Assembly (NCBI RefSeq): GCF_000372465.1
Contig: NZ_AQUZ01000020.1
Coordinates: forward strand, 62,001-126,000
DNA: 64,000 nucleotides
Source: Kribbella catacumbae DSM 19601
Lineage (GTDB): Bacteria; Actinomycetota; Actinomycetes; Propionibacteriales; Kribbellaceae
Direction of reading: 5' to 3'
Shown piece by piece: positions 1-8,839 of the stretch; position 1 is the first letter of the stretch; each line of letters begins with the position of its first letter. The notes beneath the pieces were generated by a model. It did no database searches and was not told the DNA's origin. It was given only the letters and a program-made list of their open reading frames with translations. The position numbers and the translations under genes are program-made.

Positions 1-17
1 ACGGAGCAACCCACCAC

Positions 18-1496
18 ATGACGGCCAGCATCGAGGCACCTCTCGACCCCGCAGTACGCACCACCCCGCAGGTAGCGGTCAATGACATCGGGTCGGAGGA
101 AGACTTCCTCGCGGCGATCGATCTGACCATCAAGTACTTCAACGACGGCGACATCGTTGAGGGGACCATCGTCAAGGTCGACCGGGACGAGGTTCTCCTC
201 GACATCGGTTACAAGACCGAAGGCGTCATCCCGTCGCGCGAGCTGTCGATCAAGCACGACGTCGACCCGAACGAGGTCGTCAACGTCGGCGATCACGTCG
301 AGGCCCTGGTTCTCCAGAAGGAGGACAAAGAAGGCCGCCTGATCCTGTCGAAGAAGCGCGCCCAGTACGAGAAGGCCTGGGGCACGATCGAGAAGATCAA
401 GGAAGAGGACGGCGTCGTCACCGGTACGGTCATCGAGGTCGTCAAGGGTGGACTCATCCTGGACATCGGCCTGCGTGGCTTCCTGCCGGCCTCGCTGGTC
501 GAGATGCGCCGGGTCCGCGACCTCCAGCCGTACGTCGGCCAGGAGATCGAGGCCAAGATCATCGAGCTCGACAAGAACCGCAACAACGTGGTTCTGTCGC
601 GCCGGGCGTGGCTGGAGCAGACGCAGTCCGAGGTGCGGATGAACTTCCTCACCCAGCTGCAGAAAGGCCAGATCCGCAAGGGTGTCGTCTCCTCGATCGT
701 CAACTTCGGTGCGTTCGTGGACCTCGGCGGCGTCGACGGTCTGGTGCACGTGTCCGAGCTGTCCTGGAAGCACATCGACCACCCGACCGAGGTGGTCGAG
801 GTCGGCCAGGAGGTCACCGTCGAGGTGCTGGACGTCGACATGGACCGCGAGCGCGTCTCGCTGTCGCTGAAGGCGACCCAGGAAGACCCGTGGCAGCAGT
901 TCGCCCGGACCCACCAGATGGGCCAGATCGTGCCCGGCAAGGTCACCAAGCTGGTTCCGTTCGGTGCGTTCGTCCGGGTGGAGGAGGGCATCGAGGGTCT
1001 GGTGCACATCTCCGAGCTGGCCGAGCGTCACGTCGAGATCCCGGAGCAGGTCGTTCAGGTGAACGACGATGTGATGGTCAAGATCATCGACATCGACCTC
1101 GAGCGTCGCCGGATCTCGCTGTCGCTCAAGCAGGCCAACGAGGGTGTCGACCCCGTCTCCGACGACTTCGACCCCACGCTGTACGGCATGGCGGCGACGT
1201 ACGACGACCAGGGCAACTACATCTACCCGGACGGGTTCGACCCCGAGACGGGCGAGTGGCTCGAGGGCTTCGACTCGCAGCGTGAGGAGTGGGAGCGGCA
1301 GTACGCCGAGGCCCACACGCGCTGGGAGGCCCACAAGAAGCAGATCGAGGACGCCAAGACGGCGGACGTCGAGGCCGGCGAGGCCTCCACGTACTCCTCG
1401 GCCGCTGCTCCGAAGGACGACGCTCCCGTCGAGGGTGCGCTCGCTTCCGACGAGGCGCTTCAGGCTCTCCGCGAGAAGCTGACCGGCCAGGGCTGA
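18..1496 (+). CDS. rpsA: 30S ribosomal protein S1
   Basis: Ribosomal protein S1 binds mRNA on the 30S subunit and helps initiation. The 492-residue product has four S1 (OB-fold) RNA-binding repeats, at roughly residues 36-105, 122-190, 207-277 and 294-363. The last two carry the conserved GAFV core. A long acidic tail follows, as is usual for actinobacterial S1. The ATG at 18 has a GGAG at positions 3-6 as a plausible ribosome-binding site. The gene ends in a strong hairpin at 1513-1549, so it is probably transcribed separately from coaE. Family assignment is certain. Confidence 0.98.
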   Translation: MTASIEAPLDPAVRTTPQVAVNDIGSEEDFLAAIDLTIKYFNDGDIVEGTIVKVDRDEVLLDIGYKTEGVIPSRELSIKHDVDPNEVVNVGDHVEALVLQKEDKEGRLILSKKRAQYEKAWGTIEKIKEEDGVVTGTVIEVVKGGLILDIGLRGFLPASLVEMRRVRDLQPYVGQEIEAKIIELDKNRNNVVLSRRAWLEQTQSEVRMNFLTQLQKGQIRKGVVSSIVNFGAFVDLGGVDGLVHVSELSWKHIDHPTEVVEVGQEVTVEVLDVDMDRERVSLSLKATQEDPWQQFARTHQMGQIVPGKVTKLVPFGAFVRVEEGIEGLVHISELAERHVEIPEQVVQVNDDVMVKIIDIDLERRRISLSLKQANEGVDPVSDDFDPTLYGMAATYDDQGNYIYPDGFDPETGEWLEGFDSQREEWERQYAEAHTRWEAHKKQIEDAKTADVEAGEASTYSSAAAPKDDAPVEGALASDEALQALREKLTGQG

Positions 1497-1512
1497 TCTA
1501 CCTGCAGGACCC

Positions 1513-1549
1513 GAGACCCCCGCACCCCCGTACTGGGTGCGGGGGTCTC
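1513..1549 (+). terminator. Terminator hairpin after rpsA
   Basis: A perfect 15-bp stem (GAGACCCCCGCACCC at 1513-1527 with its complement at 1535-1549) and a 7-nt loop begin 16 nt after the rpsA stop. There is no clear T-run, which is common for actinobacterial terminators. Confidence 0.85.
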
Positions 1550-1553
1550 GCCC

Positions 1554-1610
1554 GTACTACGCCCGCTCCGCGCCTCCTCCGTCGGCGGAGGCGCGGGGCG
1601 GGCGTAGTAC
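1554..1610. repeat. 24-bp imperfect palindrome upstream of coaE
   Basis: Two 24-nt arms (1554-1577 and 1587-1610) are complementary except for one G-T pair, with a 9-nt loop. The outer ends are GTACTAC/GTAGTAC. The palindrome ends 9 nt before the coaE start and directly follows the rpsA terminator, so it could be a second terminator, an operator or an RNA hairpin at the coaE leader. Confidence 0.7.
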
Positions 1611-1619
1611 CGTGCTGGC

Positions 1620-2213
1620 GTGCTGAGAGTCGGGTTGACCGGGGGGATCGGGTCAGGGAAGAGCGCTGTGTCGGCGCGCTTGCGGGAGCGGGGGGCGGTG
1701 GTGATCGACTCCGATCTGCTCGCGCGGGAAGTGGTTGCGCGAGGCACCGATGGGCTGGCCGAAGTGGTCGAGGCCTTCGGACAGGTGCTGACGCCGGACG
1801 GGGAGCTGGACCGGCCTGCGGTCGGGCGGATCGTGTTCGGGGACGAGCCGGCCCGGCGGAAGCTGGAGGCCATCATTCATCCGCGGGTGCGGGCCCGGGC
1901 GGCCGAGATCGAGTCCGGGGCGCCGGCGGATTCCGTTGTGGTGCATGACATTCCGTTGCTGGTCGAGACCGGGCAGGGCGACAAGTTCGATCTGGTGCTC
2001 GTGGTCGACGTACCGCAGGAGGTTCAGGTCGAACGGTTGACCCGGGATCGCGGGATGACTGACGAGGAAGCAAAAGCCCGGATCGCCAGCCAGGCGACGC
2101 GGGAGCAGCGGCTGGCCGTCGCGGATCTCGTCGTCGACAACTCGGGCAGCCTCGCCGATCTCGACCGCCGGATCGACGAGCTCTGGCCCGGCCTCGCGGC
2201 CCGCGCGAGCTGA
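1620..2213 (+). CDS. coaE: Dephospho-CoA kinase
   Basis: Catalyses the last step of coenzyme A synthesis, ATP-dependent phosphorylation of the 3'-OH of dephospho-CoA, in the cytosol. The N-terminus carries the P-loop GGIGSGKS (about residues 8-15), followed by the conserved IDSD substrate motif and a typical C-terminal lid region (about residues 130-165, with TREQR). At 197 residues it is the plain single-domain enzyme; many actinobacterial CoaE proteins are longer because of a C-terminal GrpB-like extension, which is absent here. The start is GTG at 1620, just after a long palindrome. The rpsA-coaE-uvrB neighbourhood is a common actinobacterial arrangement. Confidence 0.97.
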   Translation: MLRVGLTGGIGSGKSAVSARLRERGAVVIDSDLLAREVVARGTDGLAEVVEAFGQVLTPDGELDRPAVGRIVFGDEPARRKLEAIIHPRVRARAAEIESGAPADSVVVHDIPLLVETGQGDKFDLVLVVDVPQEVQVERLTRDRGMTDEEAKARIASQATREQRLAVADLVVDNSGSLADLDRRIDELWPGLAARAS

Positions 2214-2409
2214 CCAGGACACGGTCCGGATACGGCCTGTCCACAGCACGGTCTGGACACGAAAAGGTGACCCTCGGGCGGGAAATGATGATTCCCGGTC
2301 GTGCTGTACGAGAATCTGTCCGGGTCCGCCCGGTCGAGGCCGGGCCGACCTGACCACCCCTCGGCGCGCGCCCCGCGTCGGTCCGCAAGTCCAAGCTAGG
2401 GAGGATGGC

Positions 2410-3621
2410 GTGGAATGTCCGCGCTGTAGCTCTGACGTCCCCGAGGTCTCGCACTTCTGCCATCACTGTGGCAACGACCTGCAGTCCGGAGACGTTCAGC
2501 GCAAGAAGGCCTACGCGGCCCGACCGGATGAGCCGGTGGCTTCGTTCAAGCTGGTCTCGACGATCATGCCGCAGGGCGCCGGCCGCCAGCCGTACACCTA
2601 CAAGGTCGCGCTGGGCATCGCCTTGCTGCTGACCGTGGTGACGGCCGCGCTGGGTGCTCTGCCGGTAGCGATCATGGTGGCCGCCTTCGCCATCCCGATC
2701 GTCTACATCCTCTACCTGTACGACGTGAACCTCTGGGAGGACGAGCCGATCCCGGTCGTCGCCGCGGCCTTCGTGCTGACCGGCGTGCTGGCCGCGGTGT
2801 TCACCTGGCTCTGGTCCGACCTGATCGCCCTGTCGACCGACCTGGTCGGGAGCAACCCGGCCGGTCCGTCCGGGCGCGACCTGGTGATCCTGATCCTGCT
2901 GGTCCCGGTCGTGTCGGAGCTGATCCGTCAGATCGGCCCGATCTACCTGGCCTCGCGGCCCCGGTACGACGACCTGATGGACGGCTTCACCTTCGGCGTG
3001 GTGGCCGGCGTCGGGTTCGCCTGCTTCGAGACGCTCGTACTGCACTGGGGCTGGATCAGCGGCGGCTTCGCCGGTCCGGGCAGCAGTGCCGGCACCTGGA
3101 TCTCCGTCGTCCTGCTGCAGGGCTTCGTGAAGCCGCTGATCTACGGCTCGGCGACAGGCCTCGCGGTGGCGGAGTTCTCCGGTCTCGGTGAGAAGTACGA
3201 CGGCTTCACCCCGCTCTGGGTGTTCGGTCTGATCCAGGCGATGATCGTCAACGCCCTGTTCCAGGGTGGTGTCTACCTGCTGGGCTTCGTCGGCGGGCGC
3301 GGCTCCACGATCGGCGCCATCCTCGGCGTGGTCTGGGGTCTGGCACTGCTCGGCGCGCTGATCATCCGGGTCCGTACAGTGCTCCACAAGGGTCTGCTCG
3401 AGGCCGCACTCGAGTCCGCCGCCCGCGGCGGCTCGAACCACGCCTCAGGAGACCTGGCGTTCTGCTCGCGGTGCGAGATGCCGCTGCTGCCGCACTCGGA
3501 CTTCTGCTCCGCCTGTGGCAACTCTGTCCGTTCCGTGCCGAAGTCCGAGCGTGGAGTGGCAGTGCAGGGGAGTGTGCCGGCCGCCGGCTTCGATGGGATG
3601 ACTGGGGAGACGCAGGCATGA
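2410..3621 (+). CDS. PrsW-like membrane protein with zinc ribbons at both ends
   Basis: 403 residues. An N-terminal zinc ribbon (Cys3, Cys6, Cys17, Cys20) and a C-terminal ribbon (about residues 353-374, C-x2-C...C-x2-C) flank a core of about eight membrane helices resembling the PrsW intramembrane metalloprotease family (WEDEP loop, DGFTFG and FACFE motifs). PrsW enzymes need EExxK, an FExx motif and a histidine. Here the first motif reads SELIR and the expected histidine region reads KPLIYGSATG without histidine, so activity is doubtful. The start is GTG at 2410. The stop overlaps the next start (ATGA at 3618), so translation is coupled to a single-pass membrane protein. Role unknown; a protease-derived membrane partner or chaperone is an inference. 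Confidence 0.8.
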   Translation: MECPRCSSDVPEVSHFCHHCGNDLQSGDVQRKKAYAARPDEPVASFKLVSTIMPQGAGRQPYTYKVALGIALLLTVVTAALGALPVAIMVAAFAIPIVYILYLYDVNLWEDEPIPVVAAAFVLTGVLAAVFTWLWSDLIALSTDLVGSNPAGPSGRDLVILILLVPVVSELIRQIGPIYLASRPRYDDLMDGFTFGVVAGVGFACFETLVLHWGWISGGFAGPGSSAGTWISVVLLQGFVKPLIYGSATGLAVAEFSGLGEKYDGFTPLWVFGLIQAMIVNALFQGGVYLLGFVGGRGSTIGAILGVVWGLALLGALIIRVRTVLHKGLLEAALESAARGGSNHASGDLAFCSRCEMPLLPHSDFCSACGNSVRSVPKSERGVAVQGSVPAAGFDGMTGETQA

Positions 3622-4748
3622 GCAACCAGCAACCGCCGTACGGTCAGGGTGACCCGGGCGGCCAGCCAGGACAACCGCCGTACGGAGGCCAGCAGGGCTA
3701 CGGGCAGCCGGGTTACGGGCAGCCGGGTCAAGGACAACAGCCGCAGCCGGGGCAGCCGGGCTACGGCCAGCCGCCGCAGGGCCAGCCTCAGCAGGGCCAG
3801 CCTCAGCAGGGGCCGCCGCCGGGGTATGGGCAGCCGGGTCAGCCGCCGTACCAGGGTCAGCCTCCGCAGGGACGGCCGCCGCAAGGACCGCCGCCTGGGC
3901 AGCCGGGCTACGGGCCGCCGCCGGGGCCGCCGCCGGGGCCGCCGCCGGGGTATGGGCAGCCGGGCCAGCCGCAGTACCAGGGGCAGGCACCGCAGGGTTA
4001 CCCGCAGCAGCAGGGCTTTCCGGGCCAGCAGTACCCGGGACAGCAGCAGTGGGGCCAGCCGGGTCCGCAGTACGGCGGTGGCAACCGCGGTAAGGGTGGC
4101 AACAAGATCCTGCTGCTCGCCGGTGGAGGTCTCGCCGCAGTGGCGCTCATCGGTGTCGTGCTGGCGCTGGTGTTCAGCGGTGGCGACGACAAGAAGGTCC
4201 AGCCGCCGCCACCGAGCCCGACGACGACCCAGCCCACTACGCAGCCGACTGGTGAGCCCACCACAGAGCCGACCGGTCAGCCCACCACGTCGGCTGACGA
4301 GGGCATCGAGGTCGCCGAGGGCGTCTACGTGAAGCCGCAGCCGGGCTACCTGCGCAAGCCGCTCGACAAGTACACCGGCGTCTACCTGCTCAAGTCGGGC
4401 GAGGCGTACTTCATGGTGAACGCGTTCAAGGCGAAGTCGGACGAGACCACCTCGGTGGTGCTGCCGCTGCTGCTGAAGGCCGAGACCAAGAGCCTGACCC
4501 AGGTCAAGGCCAAGGAGCCGGTGTCGGAGACGCCCACCGACGGCAACATCAAGGTGATGACCACGCAGAGCTACAGTGCGGTGTCGACCACCCAGAACGG
4601 CACGCTCACCGTGGTCGGCATGGTCGGCGTGATCGAGCGCAAGGACGGCGTGATGACGCTGATCCAGGTCTACGGCCGCAAGGACCGGGTCGAGACCATC
4701 CAGAAGGACGTGGACAAAATGCTGGCTTCGGTGATCAAGAGCCAGTGA
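3618..4748 (+). CDS. Single-pass membrane protein with Pro/Gln/Gly-rich cytoplasmic tail (paralogue 1)
   Basis: 376 residues. Residues 1-150 are low-complexity, rich in Q, P, G and Y (QPGYGQP-type repeats). One membrane helix follows (about residues 160-182), preceded by basic residues and followed by SGGDDKK, which predicts a cytoplasmic N-terminus. Next come a Thr/Pro-rich linker and an extracytoplasmic domain of about 150 residues. I chose the ATG at 3618, which overlaps the stop of the PrsW-like gene; the same frame stays open upstream but there it overlaps that gene. The next gene starts with GTGA overlap. The domain is not one I recognise. The similar build of the three successive proteins suggests tandem duplication. 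Confidence 0.75.
   Translation: MSNQQPPYGQGDPGGQPGQPPYGGQQGYGQPGYGQPGQGQQPQPGQPGYGQPPQGQPQQGQPQQGPPPGYGQPGQPPYQGQPPQGRPPQGPPPGQPGYGPPPGPPPGPPPGYGQPGQPQYQGQAPQGYPQQQGFPGQQYPGQQQWGQPGPQYGGGNRGKGGNKILLLAGGGLAAVALIGVVLALVFSGGDDKKVQPPPPSPTTTQPTTQPTGEPTTEPTGQPTTSADEGIEVAEGVYVKPQPGYLRKPLDKYTGVYLLKSGEAYFMVNAFKAKSDETTSVVLPLLLKAETKSLTQVKAKEPVSETPTDGNIKVMTTQSYSAVSTTQNGTLTVVGMVGVIERKDGVMTLIQVYGRKDRVETIQKDVDKMLASVIKSQ
3915..3950 (+). repeat. 12-bp x 3 tandem repeat inside coding sequence
   Basis: The unit CCGCCGCCGGGG occurs three times in a row and encodes PPPG in the disordered tail of the membrane protein. Such runs can change length by slippage. Confidence 0.85.
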
Positions 4749-5779
4749 ACGGAAAGCGCGACAAGGGCCAGGGCCCCCGTAATCCGTGGGTCCGAAAGAC
4801 CGACGCCGAGGAGGTGGAGGAGGCAGCCGCCACCCCGGAGCCGGAGCTGCCGCCGTCCCCTTGGTCTCTCGAGGTCCCTCCTCGGCCGACGTCACCTTGG
4901 GACGCACCGGACGCCGGTACTACGCCTGCCGGCCCCGCAGCTGACCAGGCCGGCTCACCTGATGCCGGCGACGCCAGTACTGCGGGCGCTGGCGGCTGGG
5001 GCGAGCCCGGCGCCGGTGGCCCCGCTCCCGGTGCTGCGGGCTCGGCCCCATCTACCTGGGGCGACGCTGGTACTCCTGCGGGCGGGCCTGCCGCCGGAGG
5101 ACAGGGTCCTGGCAGCAGCTTTGGAACGGGTTCGCCGTCCTTGCGACGGCCCGAGCCGGTCAAGAAGGGCTTCAAGCTTCCATCGGTGGCCATCCCCATC
5201 GCTGCCGGTCTGGCGGTCGTGGTGCTGGTCGCCGTAGCGCTGACTCTGCTGACCGGGGGAGACGACAAGGCCGACCCCGGACCAGCCCAGACGCCCAGTA
5301 CTACGCCCACGCCCACTGCGACGTACACGCCGCCTGCGAATGCGATCCCGGTCGAGTTCGGCGTCTCGGTGGTGCCGGCACCGGGGTGGAGCGTGCTGGC
5401 GAAGGAGACCAAGGGCAAGCAGTTGGTCACCTACGCGCCCAACGGCGAGCCACGCGCCTTCTTCTGGGTCCGGCAGAAGCAGAACGTCACCGCGAACGCG
5501 TTCGCCCTCGGCATCGTCGAGGGCGAGACGGACAAGGAGATCGCGCAGCTCGGCAACGTGCGGAACCTGCCGTGCCCCAAGGACGTCTTGGTGGAGTGCG
5601 TAGCGATCTCCTACACCTCCACCCCGGCCAAGGGGGTCTCGGTGAAGGGCGAAGTAGAGGTGTACCGGCGCAAGGACGGCTTGGTGACCGCGCTCGACTA
5701 CCGGTCCCGGTCCGACTACGCGCCGACCGCCGACGCCGCCGTAGTACCGATGAAGCAGTCAGTCATCGACAGTCTTTGA
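4745..5779 (+). CDS. Single-pass membrane protein (paralogue 2)
   Basis: 344 residues, same plan as the preceding protein: a disordered N-terminus rich in Pro, Gly, Ala, Glu and Asp, one membrane helix near residues 144-166 (PSVAIPIAAG onward) preceded by lysines, a Thr/Pro linker, then an extracytoplasmic domain of about 145 residues with two cysteines (in NLPCPKD and VECVAI) that could form a disulfide. The GTG at 4745 overlaps the upstream TGA, so it is translationally coupled. Function unknown. Order and coupling suggest one unit with the PrsW-like protein. Confidence 0.75.
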   Translation: MNGKRDKGQGPRNPWVRKTDAEEVEEAAATPEPELPPSPWSLEVPPRPTSPWDAPDAGTTPAGPAADQAGSPDAGDASTAGAGGWGEPGAGGPAPGAAGSAPSTWGDAGTPAGGPAAGGQGPGSSFGTGSPSLRRPEPVKKGFKLPSVAIPIAAGLAVVVLVAVALTLLTGGDDKADPGPAQTPSTTPTPTATYTPPANAIPVEFGVSVVPAPGWSVLAKETKGKQLVTYAPNGEPRAFFWVRQKQNVTANAFALGIVEGETDKEIAQLGNVRNLPCPKDVLVECVAISYTSTPAKGVSVKGEVEVYRRKDGLVTALDYRSRSDYAPTADAAVVPMKQSVIDSL

Positions 5780-5830
5780 TGTTCGATCACACACACCGCC
5801 TAATCCCATGACACACCGCGAGGGGCGATC

Positions 5831-6595
5831 ATGAGTCAGCAGTACGGAACTCCGCAGCAGCCGCCGGCCCAGGGCGGCTGGGGTCCGGGTCCGGCCGGGC
5901 CACAGTTCCGGTCGCCGGCCAAGTCGTCGAAGACGCAATGGATCGTGATGGGCGGCGCCGTACTCGCGGTGCTGCTGATCGCGGTCGGCGTGGTGCTGCT
6001 CGTCAGCAACGGCGGCAAGGACGACCAGACGCCCGCCGGCGGCGACACCGTCACCCCGGACCCGGTCGGCACGCTGTACACGCCGCCGACGCCGACCAAG
6101 CCGGTGAACACCAAGGGCCCAAACGACGTCGGTGTCGAGGTCGGCAAGGGGGTCTGGTTCACCCCGGCCAAGGGCTGGCTGCAGGGACCGGACAAGACCA
6201 TCTCCGGCAAGTACTACATCATGCAGGAGTTCAACAAGCGTGGGCTGATCGACGGGTACTACTGGGTCCGGCAGACCAATCTGTACGACGCGAAGGGGTT
6301 CGCCGAGCACCTGGTCGACATCGAGTCGAACGGGTTCAAGAACGTCCGGATCGGCAAGGGCGTCGCGACCACCTGCGCGTCGGAGGCGCTGAAGGCCTGC
6401 TACGCGCTCAACTACACCGCCGACGTACCGACCGCGAGCGGCAAGCTGCTGCCGTTCCGCGGGTTCGTAACGGCGTACCAGGACCAGTTCGGCCAGGTCA
6501 CCGCGACCGACGCGGGGCTGGAGGCGCGGATCTACAACCGGCGGATCAACGAGCTGATCGCGATGAACAACTCCCTGGTCAAGAGCTACTTGTAG
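5831..6595 (+). CDS. Single-pass membrane protein (paralogue 3)
   Basis: 254 residues: a short Gln/Pro/Gly-rich cytoplasmic segment of about 35 residues, one membrane helix (about residues 40-60), a Thr/Pro linker and an extracytoplasmic domain with a close cysteine pair (TTCASEALKACYAL). The WVRQ-x-N segment resembles paralogue 2 (WVRQKQN there, WVRQTN here). The ATG at 5831 has GAGGGGCGATC just upstream as ribosome-binding site. A 51-nt gap separates it from paralogue 2, so it may also be transcribed independently. Function unknown. Confidence 0.72.
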   Translation: MSQQYGTPQQPPAQGGWGPGPAGPQFRSPAKSSKTQWIVMGGAVLAVLLIAVGVVLLVSNGGKDDQTPAGGDTVTPDPVGTLYTPPTPTKPVNTKGPNDVGVEVGKGVWFTPAKGWLQGPDKTISGKYYIMQEFNKRGLIDGYYWVRQTNLYDAKGFAEHLVDIESNGFKNVRIGKGVATTCASEALKACYALNYTADVPTASGKLLPFRGFVTAYQDQFGQVTATDAGLEARIYNRRINELIAMNNSLVKSYL

Positions 6596-6662
6596 GGCTC
6601 CCGGACGTCCGCTGCCGGCGGATTTTCGGAAACTGTCCCCGGCGGGCCGTACGGTGGTTGTC

Positions 6663-8768
6663 ATGAGACAGGTCACCGATCTCCAGCGTATGGTCGCGCC
6701 CCTCAAGGTCGTGTCCGACTTCGATCCGGCCGGCGACCAGCCGGCCGCGATCGCCGAGCTCGAGCGCCGGATCAACGCGCGCGAGCAGGACGTGGTGCTG
6801 CTGGGCGCCACGGGTACGGGTAAGACGGCGACGATGGCGTGGCTGGCCGAGAAGATCCAGCGCCCGATGCTGATCCTCCAGCCGAACAAGACACTGGCGG
6901 CCCAGTTCGCGACCGAGCTGCGGCACTTCTTCCCCGAGAACGCGGTCGAGTACTTCGTCTCGTACTACGACTACTACCAGCCGGAGGCGTACGTCCCGCA
7001 GACGGACACCTATATCGAGAAGGACTCCTCGATCAACGAGGAGGTCGAGCGGTTGCGGCACTCGGCGACCTGGTCGCTGCTGACCCGGCGCGACGTGGTC
7101 GTGGTCGCGACCGTGTCCTGCATCTACGGTCTGGGCTCCGCCGACGAGTACCTGAACCGGATGATCCACGTGAAGGTCGGCGCTGAGATGGACCGCGACG
7201 GTCTGCTCCGCAAGCTGGTCGGCGTTCAGTACGCGCGAAACGACCTGGCCGGCACCCGGGGCACCTTCCGGGTCCGGGGCGACACACTCGAGGTCTTCCC
7301 GGTGTACCAGGAGCTCGCCGTCCGGGTGGAGTTCTTCGGTGACGAGATCGAGCGGGTGATGACGCTGCACCCTCTGACCGGCGAGATCCTCAGCGAGGAG
7401 ACCGAGCTCTACATCGGCGCCGCGACGCACTACGTGACCGCGCCCGAGAAGATGGAGCATGCGATCAACAGCATCGAGGCCGAGCTCGCGGAGCGGCTGG
7501 CCGAGCTGGAGCGCGGCGGGCAGTTGCTGGAGGCACAGCGGCTGCGGATGCGGACGACGTACGACATCGAGATGATGCGCCAGATCGGCACCTGCTCGGG
7601 CATCGAGAACTACTCCCGCCACACCGACGGGAGAGAGCCCGGGACGGCACCACACTGTCTGCTGGACTACTTCCCCGAGGACTTCCTGCTGGTGATCGAC
7701 GAGTCGCACGTCACCGTGCCGCAGATCGGCGGGATGTACGAGGGCGACATGTCCCGCAAGAGGACTCTGGTCGAGCACGGCTTCCGCCTGCCGTCTGCGA
7801 TGGACAACCGGCCACTGCGCTGGGAGGAGTTCCTGGAGCGGATCGGCCAGACGGTCTACCTGTCGGCGACCCCAGGGCAGTACGAGCAGGACAAGTCCGA
7901 CGGGTACGTCGAGCAGATCATCCGGCCGACCGGACTGATCGACCCCGAGGTGATCGTCAAGCCGACCAAGGGCCAGATCGACGACCTGATCCACGAGATC
8001 CGGCTGCGGGTGGAGAAGAACGAGCGCGTCCTGGTCACCACGCTGACGAAGAAGATGTCGGAGGACCTGACCGACTACCTGCTGGAGATGGGGATCCGGA
8101 CCCGCTATCTCCACAGCGAGGTGGACACGCTGCGCCGGGTCGAGCTGCTCCGCGAGCTGCGGATGGGTGAGTTCGACGTCCTGGTCGGCATCAACCTGCT
8201 GCGTGAGGGCCTCGACCTGCCGGAGGTGTCGCTGGTCGCGATCCTGGACGCCGACAAGGAAGGCTTCCTGCGCTCGGGCCGCTCGCTGATCCAGACGATC
8301 GGCCGCGCCGCCCGGAACGTGTCGGGTGCGGTGTTCATGTACGCCGACAAGATCACGGCGTCGATGGAGATGGCGATCGACGAGACCAACCGCCGGCGTG
8401 CGAAGCAGGTCGCCTACAACACCGAGAACGGGGTCGACCCGCAGCCGCTGCGCAAGCGGATCGCCGACATCACCGACATGCTGGCTCGCGAGGACGCCGA
8501 CACCGCCGAACTCCTCGGCAGCGGCCGCACCCAGTCGCGCGGCAAGGCCCCCGTCCCCGGCGGCGGCAAGCTCAGAGCCGGCGAGAAGGCCAAGGAACTG
8601 GCCGGCGGCCTGCCGTCGTCCGACCTGGCCGACCTCATCCAGCAACTCACCGACCAGATGCACAGCGCAGCCGCCGAACTCCAGTTCGAGGTAGCCGCCC
8701 GCTACCGAGACGAAATCTCAGAACTCAAAAAGGAACTCCGCCAAATGGTCAACGCCGGCGCCAAATAG
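6663..8768 (+). CDS. uvrB: UvrABC system protein B (excinuclease subunit B)
   Basis: DNA-damage recognition ATPase of nucleotide excision repair; it receives damaged DNA from UvrA and recruits UvrC. Visible are Walker A GATGTGKT (residues 48-55), the beta-hairpin with its Tyr-rich YYDYYQPEAY stretch (about residues 95-105), the helicase DESH-type motif (LVIDESH), the C-terminal helicase motifs (REGLDLPEVSLVAILDADKEGFLRS and QTIGRAARN) and a C-terminal UVR domain that binds UvrC. I start at ATG 6663 because MRQVTDLQR matches the usual N-terminus; a GTG at 6654 in frame would add three residues. 701 residues is normal. A 23-bp piece of its last codons recurs inverted at 10504-10526. Confidence 0.98.
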   Translation: MRQVTDLQRMVAPLKVVSDFDPAGDQPAAIAELERRINAREQDVVLLGATGTGKTATMAWLAEKIQRPMLILQPNKTLAAQFATELRHFFPENAVEYFVSYYDYYQPEAYVPQTDTYIEKDSSINEEVERLRHSATWSLLTRRDVVVVATVSCIYGLGSADEYLNRMIHVKVGAEMDRDGLLRKLVGVQYARNDLAGTRGTFRVRGDTLEVFPVYQELAVRVEFFGDEIERVMTLHPLTGEILSEETELYIGAATHYVTAPEKMEHAINSIEAELAERLAELERGGQLLEAQRLRMRTTYDIEMMRQIGTCSGIENYSRHTDGREPGTAPHCLLDYFPEDFLLVIDESHVTVPQIGGMYEGDMSRKRTLVEHGFRLPSAMDNRPLRWEEFLERIGQTVYLSATPGQYEQDKSDGYVEQIIRPTGLIDPEVIVKPTKGQIDDLIHEIRLRVEKNERVLVTTLTKKMSEDLTDYLLEMGIRTRYLHSEVDTLRRVELLRELRMGEFDVLVGINLLREGLDLPEVSLVAILDADKEGFLRSGRSLIQTIGRAARNVSGAVFMYADKITASMEMAIDETNRRRAKQVAYNTENGVDPQPLRKRIADITDMLAREDADTAELLGSGRTQSRGKAPVPGGGKLRAGEKAKELAGGLPSSDLADLIQQLTDQMHSAAAELQFEVAARYRDEISELKKELRQMVNAGAK

Positions 8769-8796
8769 CCGTCGAGTCAGTAAGCGATCTCAACGG

Positions 8797-8817
8797 GCGG
8801 GTCCTGCACGGACCCGC
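8797..8817. terminator. Hairpin between uvrB and the convergent pseudogene
   Basis: Perfect 8-bp stem GCGGGTCC/GGACCCGC with a 5-nt loop, 28 nt after the uvrB stop and 23 nt before the end of the oppositely oriented pseudogene. Probably a bidirectional terminator. Confidence 0.65.
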
Positions 8818-8839
8818 TCGTCATCGCAGCCCTACGCGG

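Noticed and set aside
1873..4907. Two long minus-strand frames opposite coaE, the PrsW-like gene and its neighbours
   Set aside because: Their products have Arg/Pro/His-rich shadow composition and no family features, while the plus strand encodes recognisable proteins.
6579..8663. 694-codon open frame antisense to uvrB
   Set aside because: High-GC genes leave antisense frames open. Its composition (very rich in His, Gln, Arg, Leu, Val) and exact overlap with the conserved uvrB show it is a shadow.
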